NCBI RefSeq assembly: GCF_007752135.1 | Contig: NZ_CP036298.1 | Span: 6,386,859 to 6,450,858, forward strand | Reading direction: 5' to 3' | DNA: 64,000 nucleotides | DNA from: Aureliella helgolandensis | GTDB taxonomy: Bacteria; Planctomycetota; Planctomycetia; Pirellulales; Pirellulaceae | In this document: positions 43,944-53,746 of the stretch, in pieces | Numbering within the stretch: position 1 is the stretch's first letter | Layout of the letters: each line of letters opens with the position of its first letter | The notes under the pieces: generated by a model | Database searches by the model: none | Seen by the model: the letters and a program-made list of their open reading frames with translations, nothing else | What the model was told of the DNA's origin: nothing | Made by a program: the position numbers and the translations under genes

Positions 43944-44873
43944 ATGTCGGAACGTCAAACACTTAGCTACCTACAGCAGCGCTTCGCGTCGTCTCGGATT
44001 CAACCGCAGACACGTTTTGGCCAAAATTTCTTGATCGATCTCAACTTGGTTAACCTCATCGCCTCGACGGCTGAGCTGGGGCCACGAGATGTGGTCCTGG
44101 AAGTTGGCACCGGCATGGGCTCGCTAACGACCATCATGGCAGCCGAGGCGGGGCATGTTGTCACGGTGGAAATCGACCACTACCTAGCCCCCCTAGCTCG
44201 TGAGGAGTTTGAAACGCTGGATAACGTGACCCTCTTGGAACAAGACGCGTTGAAGAGCAAGAACAAGTTGCACCCTCAAGTGATCGAGACGCTACGGGAA
44301 AAGGTTGCACAAATTCCCGGTGGCCGCATTAAACTGGTAGCCAATCTACCGTACAACGTCGCCACACCGATCATTTCCAATTTGCTCGACATGGACCCGT
44401 GGCCGGTGCGGATGGTAACGACCATCCAGCGAGAATTGGCAGAGCGGATCGTAGCGCGTCCGCGAACAAAGGATTACAGCGCCTTGACCGTCTGGATCCA
44501 GGCGCAGTGTCAAGCAGAGATTGTGCGGATCATGCCGCCCAGCGTATTTTGGCCACCGCCGAAGGTCGAATCTGCCATCCTGGATATCCGGCCCCAAAAA
44601 GTCATGCGGAAGCGGATCGTCGACCCCGCTCATTTCCATAGCTTGGTGCGTGGCATTTTCATCCACCGACGCAAATTTCTACGATCGGCACTATTCAGTG
44701 CCGTCAAAGATGTGCTCACCAAGCCGGAGGTCGATCAAGTACTAGCGCAGATGGAACTCGATGCGAACACTCGTGCCGAACAGCTGACGCCGCAACAATT
44801 GCTCGATCTAACCGATCTCGTGCGGCTCATGGCTGCCGAGAAAGCATCGACGCCAACCGTCGAGGATCGGTAG
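43944..44873 (+). CDS. rsmA: 16S rRNA (adenine1518/1519-N6)-dimethyltransferase
   Basis: 309 residues from ATG, 3 bp after ribE. Also called KsgA. It dimethylates two adenines near the 3' end of 16S rRNA using SAM. Seen: TRFGQNFLIDLNLVNLIA at the N-terminus, SAM-binding EVGTGMGSLT, the acidic EIDHYLAPLA, and the catalytic NLPYN, followed by the C-terminal helical domain with the ALTVWIQAQC and PPSVFWPPPKVESAIL blocks. Complete, slightly longer than E. coli (273). The next gene starts 4 bp later. Confidence 0.97.
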   Translation: MSERQTLSYLQQRFASSRIQPQTRFGQNFLIDLNLVNLIASTAELGPRDVVLEVGTGMGSLTTIMAAEAGHVVTVEIDHYLAPLAREEFETLDNVTLLEQDALKSKNKLHPQVIETLREKVAQIPGGRIKLVANLPYNVATPIISNLLDMDPWPVRMVTTIQRELAERIVARPRTKDYSALTVWIQAQCQAEIVRIMPPSVFWPPPKVESAILDIRPQKVMRKRIVDPAHFHSLVRGIFIHRRKFLRSALFSAVKDVLTKPEVDQVLAQMELDANTRAEQLTPQQLLDLTDLVRLMAAEKASTPTVEDR

Positions 44874-44877
44874 CCCA

Positions 44878-46593
44878 ATGAGTAGTGATCTTCCGTCCAA
44901 AAACCTGAATGCCATAGGTCCCTCCCTAGGGGATTCCATCGGTGCGTACCGCATTGAACGGAAACTGGGAAGTGGCGGCATGGCAGAGGTCTTTTACGGA
45001 GTGCACGCAGAACTCAATCGGCCGGCCGCGATTAAGGTTTTAAGGGCATCGCTGGCCGCCGACGAAGTTCATCTACAGCGTTTCATGCTCGAGGCACGTG
45101 CCGCTGCCGCCTTGATCCATCCCAACATCGTCCAGGTCTACGATGTCGGCAAGGACGGGCAATACCGCTATATTGCCCAGGAATACATTCCCGGAAGCAA
45201 TTTGCGACAGTACATTTCAAGCCCAGACGCTGCTTCGGGCAGCAAGCCTCTGCCGGTACAGACCTTGATCCGCGAAACGGTCGAGCTCGGTTTGGATGGA
45301 ACCGGTGTCTCAACGGCCGCTCCGCGTGCGGTGGACTCACCGAATCCCGAAGTGCCCAGTTCTCCGCTTTCGGCCGTCACCGATCGGCAGCTCCCCATTA
45401 CCGAAACGCTGAGCATCCTTCTGCAGGTTTTGGCCGCGCTCAGCAAGTCGGCTGCCAGCGGGATTGTGCATCGTGACATCAAGCCTGAAAACATCATGCT
45501 GACGATCGACGGCGAAGTGAAAGTTGCCGATTTTGGACTCGCGCGAGTTCTGCTGGGCGACGATCCGCAGCTAACCCGAGCGGGCACCACACTCGGTACT
45601 CCCATGTACATGAGCCCTGAACAAATTCAGGAGGGAGTCGTCGACGTGCGGAGCGATTTGTATTCGCTGGGGGTGACTCTGTACCATATGCTTTGCGGTC
45701 GTCCACCGTTCCTCGGTGAGACTCCACTGGCGCTGGCCATGCAACACGTCCAAGCTCCCTTGCCCGACATTCGTCAATGGCGCACCGAGCTTCCCGAATC
45801 CCTCGTGACACTCGTCGAACGACTATTAGCCAAGTCGCCGCAAGACCGCTTCAGCAGTCCCATGGAGACGCTCGAGTTCCTGCGTCAACATCGCAACGGG
45901 GACTTGGCGGTTTACTGGCCAGAACAAACAGTGCCATTGCCTGGCGCCGCGGTGCGTTCGGGGACCGGGCCCATGCAAGCGACCATGCAACTCGAAGCTC
46001 GGCTGCGCAAGAAGCGCAGGAGCCTCGCCGGGCTCGTGGGCATGACATTATTGGGCCTTGTCGCAGTCACGGGCTCCTTTGGCGTAGGCGCGGCTCTCGC
46101 TTATAAGCAAACCAACCTGTTTGACACCACTGCGGACGATAACCTGCCAGAAATCGATCCCAAGGGAAGTCCCGCAGAGCAGTACAACGCTGCGCTATTA
46201 AGCCCTGATAAGAACGCAGCCCTGTTTTTGGCGGTAGGACGCTACTTTCCCCCCAGCGAGAATGACATTAATCTCTATTGGGGAAGTCTCGCTTCCTTGC
46301 AATTGGCGCGCATCTATAGCCAAGCGCCGAACACCCGCCCCCAAGCCATCGAATTGCTCCGGGACATCACCGAGGAACCCAAAAATGTGGATGTCATACG
46401 CGCGCTGGCTTGGCTAGAGCTGGCTGAAATCGAACTGGGCCAAGACAAGTCGAAAGAAGCACAGCAAGCGATCCAAGAAGCGCGACGCATCGAACAGGGA
46501 GGCGGAGTTGGACGCCGACGAATGCGGGAGCTTCTCAGCGGCTGCATCCAAGTCATGTCACCGGAGCTGCAAGCGCTATGGACGCCGCAGTAA
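44878..46593 (+). CDS. Transmembrane Ser/Thr protein kinase with kinase-domain insertion
   Basis: 571 residues from ATG, 4 bp after rsmA. Kinase motifs: GSGGMAEVFYG (31-41), K53, HRDIKPEN (198-205), DFG (218-220), SPEQ. Between the hinge and the HRD helix there is an extra stretch of about 58 residues (115-172), Ser/Pro-rich, not found in the typical PknB. A single membrane helix lies at about 384-408 and a short C-terminal domain (411-571) with TPR-like alpha pairs (SLASLQLARIY ... ALAWLELAEIELG). It probably reports on envelope or periplasmic conditions. Its linkage with riboflavin synthase and RsmA is unusual. Active by motifs. Confidence 0.95.
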   Translation: MSSDLPSKNLNAIGPSLGDSIGAYRIERKLGSGGMAEVFYGVHAELNRPAAIKVLRASLAADEVHLQRFMLEARAAAALIHPNIVQVYDVGKDGQYRYIAQEYIPGSNLRQYISSPDAASGSKPLPVQTLIRETVELGLDGTGVSTAAPRAVDSPNPEVPSSPLSAVTDRQLPITETLSILLQVLAALSKSAASGIVHRDIKPENIMLTIDGEVKVADFGLARVLLGDDPQLTRAGTTLGTPMYMSPEQIQEGVVDVRSDLYSLGVTLYHMLCGRPPFLGETPLALAMQHVQAPLPDIRQWRTELPESLVTLVERLLAKSPQDRFSSPMETLEFLRQHRNGDLAVYWPEQTVPLPGAAVRSGTGPMQATMQLEARLRKKRRSLAGLVGMTLLGLVAVTGSFGVGAALAYKQTNLFDTTADDNLPEIDPKGSPAEQYNAALLSPDKNAALFLAVGRYFPPSENDINLYWGSLASLQLARIYSQAPNTRPQAIELLRDITEEPKNVDVIRALAWLELAEIELGQDKSKEAQQAIQEARRIEQGGGVGRRRMRELLSGCIQVMSPELQALWTPQ

Positions 46594-46847
46594 TTCGAGG
46601 CGGCTTGGTAGGGATACTTTTTCTTTAGCACTGCGGATTCAGCAGGGCGGATTCAGCACGGCTTGGGTTCTCGGAGCATGCTTGGCAATCGAACGAGCGT
46701 TTCCACCGCCATGGCGTCAAGCTCTTCGTCTAATGTTGGCCGTGTTGAATGATGGCGGCTCGCCTGTAGACACGCGTCGCGCGATTTACGGCGTTTCCCC
46801 GTCCCCACTACAATTCGTCAATCAACACAGGGTTGTGCTTGCTCGAC

Positions 46848-47933
46848 CTACGAAACCACCACGCCTCTCGCGTACGAGCCCAACAACTCCAAACGGAGTG
46901 TCTGCTGCTTGAGCTTCTCTAGCACTTGCGCAATAGCCGGGGTGTCGCGGTGTCCCTCGAGCTCCACGAAAAACAAATATTCGTTGGGGCAATTGGGGAG
47001 CGGAAAGGACTCGATCCACGTCAGATTCACCTCGGCCATCTGAAACGTGACCATGGCGTCAGCCAGCGCTCCGGGGCGATGCTCCAACTGAAACATCAGC
47101 GAGGTTTTGTCGCGACCGGTGGGAGGGCTGGGGCGATTCCCGATGATGGCAAAGCGAGTCACATTGTCTTTTTGGTCTTCGACGTTTGCCTCGATGACTC
47201 GCAGCCCGTGGTGCACTCCCGCTTCGCGACTGGCAATGGCAGCCACTCCCGGTTCGGTTGCGGCGGTTGCAGCGGCGGTCGCCGTACTGGAAACTTCCAC
47301 CAGTCGCGCCTCGGGAAGATGCTCTGCCAGCCAGCGTCGGCATTGCGACAGAGCCTGCGGCTTGCTGTGCACCTCATGGATCTCCGTCCTGGCACAGCGT
47401 CCGAGCAAGAAGTGGTGAATCGGCAGCAAGACCTCGCCACAAATTTCCACCGGCATCTTGGCAAACATGCCCAGCGTATCAACCACGCGTCCGTCGGTGC
47501 TATTTTCGATCGGAACGACCCCCAGTCCGGCATGCCCTCCGGCCACCTCCGCGAAGGCGCCGGAAATGGTCGCTACCGGCACAAAGTCAGCTCCCAAGCC
47601 GAAGAACTTGACTGCGGCGAGGTAGCTGTAGCTGTAAATCGGCCCCAGGAAGGCAATCTGTTGGCATGGACGAGTCCCATGCACGCACAGATTGTCGCCA
47701 TGCATCAACCATTCCATCAGGCGCTTCGGGGAAACGTGGCTAACAGGCCCAACCTCTTCGGCCAATTCCCGCAAGCTTTCGATTTGCGGCAACACGACTC
47801 CCGGATTGTCTAACTGCCGTTGGCGACAGATCTCCATCCGCTCGGTGAGCAATTGGAGCAAACGTTGATCGAGCTCCAAGAGAGCGTCGTCCGCAGTGCC
47901 ATGGGGATGAGGACGATCAGAAGAAGTGTTCAT
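46848..47933 (-). CDS. pheA: Prephenate dehydratase with degenerate chorismate-mutase-like lead and altered ACT domain
   Basis: 361 residues from ATG 47933; a TTG or longer start would add 59 unconserved residues. It makes phenylpyruvate from prephenate. A short AroQ-like helix (LDQRLLQLLTERMEICRQR, 21-39) is followed by a region that lacks the usual Lys (GKxK) of chorismate mutase, so mutase activity is doubtful. The dehydratase domain runs about 92-268: AFLGPIYSYS, IENSTDGRV (142-150), and the catalytic TRF at 259-261. The ACT domain (276-355) reads HRPGALADA and IESFPLPN: the Phe-binding ESRP motif is ESFP here, so feedback control may differ. Leftward, divergent from dnaK. Confidence 0.92.
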   Translation of the reverse strand: MNTSSDRPHPHGTADDALLELDQRLLQLLTERMEICRQRQLDNPGVVLPQIESLRELAEEVGPVSHVSPKRLMEWLMHGDNLCVHGTRPCQQIAFLGPIYSYSYLAAVKFFGLGADFVPVATISGAFAEVAGGHAGLGVVPIENSTDGRVVDTLGMFAKMPVEICGEVLLPIHHFLLGRCARTEIHEVHSKPQALSQCRRWLAEHLPEARLVEVSSTATAAATAATEPGVAAIASREAGVHHGLRVIEANVEDQKDNVTRFAIIGNRPSPPTGRDKTSLMFQLEHRPGALADAMVTFQMAEVNLTWIESFPLPNCPNEYLFFVELEGHRDTPAIAQVLEKLKQQTLRLELLGSYARGVVVS

Positions 47934-48461
47934 AGCGCGAGTGTGGAGCGGGGCAGGGGGGAGATAACGGATACACGACTCGAACCAGCGGAGAGGACTC
48001 CGAGGATCAGGCAGTGACAACAGGACAAAAGTGCGGAGATAAGTATAGTCGCCTAGCTGGTACTGGCTGAGCCCTGGGCACCTAGATTTTCGCCGGCAGG
48101 CCCCATGCAAGTCGGCGAGCTGTCAATTTGGCACTTAGCGACGTGTGCGGATAGGTCACTATCCTGCCTCAATTCCCTCAGCAAGACGCCAGCTTGTCGG
48201 CGCGCGGACTCCGCTGCGGACATTTTAGGATTGGACCGATTGGCTCCCAGAAAGATCGAGCCTAGGAGGTCAATCGCAAAACTTTGCAGCACAACAATCG
48301 CATTTTGGCACAGCGATTGCAGTTGCTAGACATTGACTCAATCGTAGCAAAATCGGCACAGCGGCCGAACGGCAGTAATACGCACACAAATGATAAGACC
48401 GCTGAGCACTCTTGCTGGTGGTTGCTCTATCGAATTTAGGAATTTGGAAGGAGAACGCAAA
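47934..48461. other. 528-bp divergent region between pheA and dnaK
   Basis: Must hold both promoters. Near dnaK, GAGCA/TGCTC arms at about 48404-48428 only roughly resemble a CIRCE (HrcA) site and are not called. AAGGAG at 48448-48453 is the dnaK ribosome site. No gene, repeat or riboswitch was recognised. Confidence 0.4.
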
Positions 48462-50396
48462 GTGGCTCAAGGCGAAAAAATTATCGGTATCGACCTCGGC
48501 ACAACCAACTCGGTGGTTGCCGTCATGGAAGGCTCCGAAGTCAAGGTAATCCCCAATGCTGAAGGGAACCGCCTGACACCGAGCGTCGTTGCCTACACAG
48601 ACAAGGATGACGTCATCGTCGGTGAACCGGCACGGCGTCAAGCGGTAACGAACCCCAAGCGTACGGTCTACTCGGCTAAGCGTTTCATGGGACGACGGCA
48701 TGCGGAGGTACACTCCGAAGAAAAGATCGTTCCCTACGAAATCGTCGGTGGCGAGAGCGAATATGTCAAAATTGGCATTGGCGACAAGCAACTCACCCCG
48801 CAAGAGATCTCAGCGACAATCCTGCGAAAGCTCAAGGAAGCCGCTGAAGCCTACTTGGGACACCGCGTTAGCAAAGCGGTCGTGACCGTACCGGCGTATT
48901 TTAATGACGCTCAGCGTCAAGCGACTAAGGATGCCGGACAAATTGCTGGTCTGGAAGTAGCCCGGATCATCAATGAACCAACTGCGGCCGCATTGGCCTA
49001 CGGCCTCGACAAAGAGCGTGACCACAAGATCATCGTCTTTGACTTGGGTGGAGGAACCTTCGACGTTTCCATCTTGGAAGTCGCTGCAACTGGAGATGGA
49101 GATCAGCAAAGCAAAGTCTTTGAAGTGATTTCGACCAGTGGAGACACGCACCTTGGCGGAGACGATTTCGACGAGGCGTTGGTGACCTACGTAGCGGGCG
49201 AGTTCAAGCGGGACCACGGCATCGACCTGCGTAGCGAACCGATGTCGCTGCAACGTCTCCAAGAAGCTTGCGAAAAGGCCAAGAAGGAACTCAGTTCTGT
49301 TCCCGAAACCGATCTCAACCTTCCGTTTATCACCGCGGACGCAAGCGGCCCTAAGCACTTGCAGATGAAGATCACGCGCGCTAAGTTCGAAGAGCTCATC
49401 GACGCTCTCATCCTACGTTGCAAGAAGCCTGTCCTACAGGCGCTCGAAGACGCCAAGATGAAGCCTGGCGATATCGATGAAATCGTACTGGTGGGCGGTT
49501 CCACTCGCGTCCCCAAGGTGCGGGAAATCGTCAAAGAGATTTTTGGCAAAGAACCTCACCAAGGGGTCAACCCCGACGAAGTCGTAGCGATTGGTGCTGC
49601 CATCCAAGGCTCCGTCTTGGCGGGCGATCGCAAGGACGTATTGCTGCTCGACGTCACCCCACTAACCCTGGGCATCGAAACAGAGGGAGGCGTCATGACC
49701 CCGCTCATCGAGCGCAACACGACGATTCCAGCAGAACGCAAAAATACGTTCTCCACTGCCGCTGATAATCAAACGGCCGTAACGGTACGGGTCTCCCAAG
49801 GCGAACGAAAGATGGCGGCACAAAACCGCTTGCTGGGCGAATTCAACCTTGAGGGCATCCCACCGGCTCCCCGCGGAGTTCCTCAGATCGAAGTCAAATT
49901 CGACATCGATCAAAACGGTATTTTGAGCGTCTCGGCTCGGGATTTGGGGTCGGGTAAAGAAGCCTCTGTCCGCATCGAACAATCTTCAGGCCTGAGTAAG
50001 GAGGAGATTGAAAACATGCAACGTGATGCCGAGGTAAATGCTGAAGAGGATCGTCGCCTATTCGAACTGGCCGAGTCTCGCAATAAGGCACAGCATTTGG
50101 TGTATCAGCTTGAAAAGCAGATTAAGGAAAATGAGGACAAACTGACCGATGGCGACCGAGAGCCTATGAATGCCGCGATCGAAAAGGTCAACAAGGCAGT
50201 CGCTGGCGAAGATGCCGAGGCAATCAAGTCCGCCACCAGCGAACTCGAACAGGCCGCCCAAGCGTTCAGCAAGACTCTCTACGAAAAAGCTGGAGCCGCA
50301 GCAGCAACCGGTGGAGCACCAGAAGCTGGAGGAGAGAACCAGTCCTCTGGAGACGACGATGCAATCGATGCAGAATTCGAAGTTAAAAAGGATTAG
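48462..50396 (+). CDS. dnaK: Molecular chaperone DnaK (Hsp70)
   Basis: 644 residues from a GTG at 48462, with AAGGAG eight bases upstream; this beats the ATG at 48390, which adds 24 unconserved residues and no ribosome site. Seen: ATPase domain [11 protein letters not shown] (8-18), [25 protein letters not shown], linker [13 protein letters not shown], substrate domain, and the C-terminal lid with an Asp/Glu-rich tail. Complete and of standard length. Neither grpE nor dnaJ follows; instead a strong terminator, then clpB on the same strand. Together they form a heat-shock disaggregation neighbourhood with separate transcripts. Confidence 0.99.
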   Translation: MAQGEKIIGIDLGTTNSVVAVMEGSEVKVIPNAEGNRLTPSVVAYTDKDDVIVGEPARRQAVTNPKRTVYSAKRFMGRRHAEVHSEEKIVPYEIVGGESEYVKIGIGDKQLTPQEISATILRKLKEAAEAYLGHRVSKAVVTVPAYFNDAQRQATKDAGQIAGLEVARIINEPTAAALAYGLDKERDHKIIVFDLGGGTFDVSILEVAATGDGDQQSKVFEVISTSGDTHLGGDDFDEALVTYVAGEFKRDHGIDLRSEPMSLQRLQEACEKAKKELSSVPETDLNLPFITADASGPKHLQMKITRAKFEELIDALILRCKKPVLQALEDAKMKPGDIDEIVLVGGSTRVPKVREIVKEIFGKEPHQGVNPDEVVAIGAAIQGSVLAGDRKDVLLLDVTPLTLGIETEGGVMTPLIERNTTIPAERKNTFSTAADNQTAVTVRVSQGERKMAAQNRLLGEFNLEGIPPAPRGVPQIEVKFDIDQNGILSVSARDLGSGKEASVRIEQSSGLSKEEIENMQRDAEVNAEEDRRLFELAESRNKAQHLVYQLEKQIKENEDKLTDGDREPMNAAIEKVNKAVAGEDAEAIKSATSELEQAAQAFSKTLYEKAGAAAATGGAPEAGGENQSSGDDDAIDAEFEVKKD

Positions 50397-50434
50397 GTTT
50401 TAAAACGATCCTCTTAATTCACTTAAAATCTCCC

Positions 50435-50463
50435 ATGGGGTGCCTTCTTGGCACCCCATTTTC
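50435..50463 (+). terminator. Intrinsic terminator after dnaK
   Basis: ATGGGGTGCC, loop TTCTT, GGCACCCCAT: a perfect 10-bp stem followed by TTTTCATT. It lies 39 bp after the dnaK stop and 63 bp before clpB, so clpB has its own promoter or depends on read-through. Confidence 0.9.
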
Positions 50464-50525
50464 ATTAGTAGTTAGTGCAACACTTAATCGCCATTTTGGC
50501 ACCCACCGTTTGAAAGGAAATCGCC

Positions 50526-53180
50526 ATGAGTTTTCGCTTCGACAAATTGACAGTCAAGAGCCAAGAAGCCATTGCAGCAGCTCAGGCGCAGGCGACCGAA
50601 CTGGGCAATCCAGATTTGGACAGCCTCCATGTCCTTGAAACGCTACTTCGAGACCAAGAGGGCATCGTCGTCCCCATCCTGAAGAAATTGGGGGTCAATG
50701 TCGAACAACTACATTCACTAGTGAATCAAGAAGTGGGGCGTTTGCCAAAGGTCAGCGGCGGGCGTGAGCCGCAATTGGCCGAGGGACTTCGCAAGACCCT
50801 AGATGCGGCTGCCAAATCAGCTCAAACGCTCAAGGATGAGTACGTCAGCACCGAACACCTCTTGCTTGGTTTGGTAACAACTCCCGGCAAAGCCAAGGAC
50901 ATGTTGCAACTGCTGGGTGTCGGCGAAGCGGACGTTCAGAAGGCATTGCAAGCGCTCCGTGGAAGTAGCCATGTGACCGATCAGAATCCCGAAGGCAAAT
51001 TCAATGCGCTTGAGAAGTACGGTATCGATCTGATCCAACAAGCGATGGAAAACAAGATCGATCCCGTCATTGGCCGCGACGAGGAGATCCGTCGCGTCAT
51101 TCAAGTTCTATCGCGACGCACCAAGAACAATCCCGTTCTGATTGGCGAGCCCGGTGTGGGCAAGACCGCAATTGTCGAGGGACTGGCACTCCGCATCGTA
51201 CAGGGAGACGTGCCTCAAAGCCTGAAGAACAAGTCAATCGTGGCTCTGGACCTGGGTGCCCTTGTGGCCGGAACTAAGTTTCGTGGTGAGTTCGAAGAGC
51301 GGCTTAAAGCGGTGATTCGCGAGGTTAAGGATGCCGATGGCTCCGTGATCTTGTTCATCGACGAATTGCATACCGTGATCGGTGCCGGCGCAGCCGAGGG
51401 AGGGAGCGACGCGGCCAATCTGCTCAAGCCCGAGCTGGCTCGCGGCGGCCTGCGATGCATTGGCGCCACGACCCTGGACGAATACCGCAAGTACATCGAA
51501 AAGGACGCCGCGCTCGAACGGCGTTTCCAACCGGTATACGTGGGCGAGCCGACGGTAGAAAGCACCGTACAAATCCTGCGAGGCCTGAAGTCCAGGTATG
51601 AATCGCACCACGGGATTAAGATTCGGGATTCAGCCTTGGTCGCTGCCGCCAATCTTTCCAACCGCTACATCACCGATCGATTCCTGCCCGACAAGGCTAT
51701 CGACTTGATCGACGAAGCCGCCAGCCGGCTAGCGATGGAGCGCGAAAGTGTGCCCGCAGAAATCGATGCCGTTCAGAGACGCCTGCGCCAGCTTGAATTG
51801 GCTCAACGGCAACTCGTCGAAGAATCCGATGAAGGCACCGAGCGGCAGCTCGAACAAATTGAAAGTGAGATGGAGCAACTCCAACACACGTTAGCCAACT
51901 TGCGCGAGCAATGGGATGCAGAGAAGCTCGGTCTCAATGACGTGCAATCGATCCGCAAGCAACTCGACCAAGTTGAACTCGAATTTCAGCAGCTTGAAAC
52001 CACCATTCGTGAAAACCAATCTGCCGGTGGACAGGTTCCAGAGAACGATTACCAGCGTCTCTTTGAGCTCGACAAACAGCGTCAGAGTCTATCCAAGCAA
52101 ATTGAGCGCGATGAACAGGATTCGGAAAAGCGACGGGATGACATTCAGCCATCCGACAAGCCCAAGTTGCTGCGAACCGAAGTGACTGCGGATGAAATTG
52201 CGGCAGTGGTGAGCAATTGGACCGGGGTGCCCGTGACACGCATGTTGGAAACCGAACGCGCCAAACTCCTGGTCATGGAAGATCGACTTCACCAGCGTCT
52301 CATCGGTCAGGATGCCGCAGTTGCAGCGGTGTCCAATGCGGTCCGCCGCAGTCGTAGCGGACTGCAAGATGCCGATCGTCCCATCGGTTCGTTCCTATTC
52401 TTAGGGCCTACCGGCGTCGGCAAAACCGAACTGTGCAAAGCCCTCGCAGAAATCATGTTTGATGATGAACAGGCGATGGTGCGCATCGACATGAGCGAAT
52501 TCATGGAACGCCATTCGGTCAGCCGCTTGATTGGCGCGCCTCCCGGCTACGTCGGCTATGAAGACGGTGGCAAGCTGACCGAGGCGGTGCGTCGTCGCCC
52601 CTACTGCGTCATTCTCCTCGATGAAATGGAGAAAGCCCATCCCGACGTGTTCAACATCTTGCTTCAGGTGCTCGATGATGGACGCCTCACCGACGGGCAG
52701 GGCCGTACGGTAAATTTCTCGAACTGCGTTATTGTCATGACGAGCAACATCGGCAGCCAAATCATTCAAAAATTGACTGCCGAAAATGCCAGTGAAGACG
52801 AGCTGGCCGAAGCCATGCAAGATGCACTACGCTCACGCTTCCTGCCAGAGTTCCTGAACCGGATCGATGACACAATCATCTTCCATCCTTTGGGTGCAGG
52901 TCAAATTCACCGTATCGTAGAGCTTCAATTAGACGACTTGCGCAAGCAATTGGCTGACCGCGAGATCGAACTCGAAGTGACTCCAGCGGCCATCGCGCAT
53001 ATCGCCGAAGTGGGCTACGATCCGGCCTACGGAGCGCGTCCCCTGAAGCGCGTCATCCAACGAGAGGTGCAAAACCCGCTGGCGACCGAGCTTCTCAAAG
53101 GCACTGTCGCTGAAACGGGGCGAGTGCGCATTGACTGCGTGGATGGCCAATTGGGATTTGAAATCGAATCCACCGACTAA
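50526..53180 (+). CDS. clpB: Disaggregase ClpB (AAA+ ATPase)
   Basis: 884 residues from ATG with AAAGGAAA upstream. It works with DnaK to pull proteins out of aggregates. Domains: Clp-N repeats about 1-145; first AAA+ module with Walker A GEPGVGKT at about 206-213 and Walker [11 protein letters not shown]; the coiled-coil middle domain about 405-545, Glu/Gln-rich; second AAA+ module with GPTGVGKTE at about 627-635 and [13 protein letters not shown]-terminal D2-small domain. This is the full-length ClpB layout, not ClpA/ClpC, as judged by the long middle domain. Two hairpins follow the stop. Confidence 0.98.
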   Translation: MSFRFDKLTVKSQEAIAAAQAQATELGNPDLDSLHVLETLLRDQEGIVVPILKKLGVNVEQLHSLVNQEVGRLPKVSGGREPQLAEGLRKTLDAAAKSAQTLKDEYVSTEHLLLGLVTTPGKAKDMLQLLGVGEADVQKALQALRGSSHVTDQNPEGKFNALEKYGIDLIQQAMENKIDPVIGRDEEIRRVIQVLSRRTKNNPVLIGEPGVGKTAIVEGLALRIVQGDVPQSLKNKSIVALDLGALVAGTKFRGEFEERLKAVIREVKDADGSVILFIDELHTVIGAGAAEGGSDAANLLKPELARGGLRCIGATTLDEYRKYIEKDAALERRFQPVYVGEPTVESTVQILRGLKSRYESHHGIKIRDSALVAAANLSNRYITDRFLPDKAIDLIDEAASRLAMERESVPAEIDAVQRRLRQLELAQRQLVEESDEGTERQLEQIESEMEQLQHTLANLREQWDAEKLGLNDVQSIRKQLDQVELEFQQLETTIRENQSAGGQVPENDYQRLFELDKQRQSLSKQIERDEQDSEKRRDDIQPSDKPKLLRTEVTADEIAAVVSNWTGVPVTRMLETERAKLLVMEDRLHQRLIGQDAAVAAVSNAVRRSRSGLQDADRPIGSFLFLGPTGVGKTELCKALAEIMFDDEQAMVRIDMSEFMERHSVSRLIGAPPGYVGYEDGGKLTEAVRRRPYCVILLDEMEKAHPDVFNILLQVLDDGRLTDGQGRTVNFSNCVIVMTSNIGSQIIQKLTAENASEDELAEAMQDALRSRFLPEFLNRIDDTIIFHPLGAGQIHRIVELQLDDLRKQLADREIELEVTPAAIAHIAEVGYDPAYGARPLKRVIQREVQNPLATELLKGTVAETGRVRIDCVDGQLGFEIESTD

Positions 53181-53246
53181 ATCGGTGGTCTGGTATAGCA
53201 TGTCCCACGGGACGCAAACAAGGGTAGCCACCCGTTGTGCGTCCCG
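53170..53246 (+). terminator. Paired hairpins after clpB
   Basis: The first, CCACCGA/TCGGTGG (53170-53188), spans the clpB stop codon with a 5-base loop. The second starts CGGGACGC (53208-53215), ends GCGTCCCG (53239-53246), and is extended inside by ACAA/TTGT and GGGT/ACCC. No T-run follows either. Together they probably stop or protect the clpB transcript. Confidence 0.6.
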
Positions 53247-53746
53247 CTCTGGGGCAATCCCCAAGCAGGCGTCTGCCATCCCTCGACGCGTTCCTCGGGC
53301 TTTACCGGGGAACGTGGTCTATTGGGGGCTACTGGGGGATCCACCTCTTCGCAACAAGTCCCCGCTCCTAGAACACTCGGCCTGGAAGCCTCCGGCTTAC
53401 CACAGCTTTGCCACGGAGAACTGAGCGATAGCCCGATAGCGACACGCCACCAGCCGTCTTCATCTTCCCGTCTTCATCTTCCCGTCTTCATCTTCCCGTC
53501 TTCATCTTCCCGTCTTCATCTTCCCGTCTTCATCTTCCCGTCTCAAGCTTTCTGCGAAAGCGTTTGCCCGAATATGCAGCAGCAATGTGGAGGCAGGGAA
53601 ACATATCTGGACGTAGCGAGGGAAGCTATAGAGCTGAGAGGGCAACGAACGTTGGGGTGCGTGCAAGCGAAGAGCTGCCGAACACCACTGGCCCATCAGT
53701 GCCACACGAGGCCAGTGGAAACAAACGAACGCGGCCAGACTCGCGC
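53181..53746. other. 566-bp convergent intergenic region
   Basis: Between clpB (rightward) and the DUF481-like gene (leftward). It holds the clpB hairpin and a 14-bp x 6 array. Frames through it (for example 53235-53750 rightward) are repeat translations and are rejected. Confidence 0.5.
53455..53538. repeat. 14-bp tandem repeat, six perfect units
   Basis: CGTCTTCATCTTCC repeated six times without mismatch, then a diverged part-unit. On the other strand it is a purine tract GGAAGATGAAGACG. It lies between the clpB and DUF481-like genes, which converge. Same unit length and copy number as the 11680 array but unrelated sequence; perfect identity makes it likely variable between strains. Confidence 0.97.

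Noticed and set aside
48404-48428. CIRCE-like inverted repeat upstream of dnaK
   Set aside because: Only GAGCA/TGCTC arms can pair; they do not fit TTAGCACTC-N9-GAGTGCTAA in sequence or spacing.
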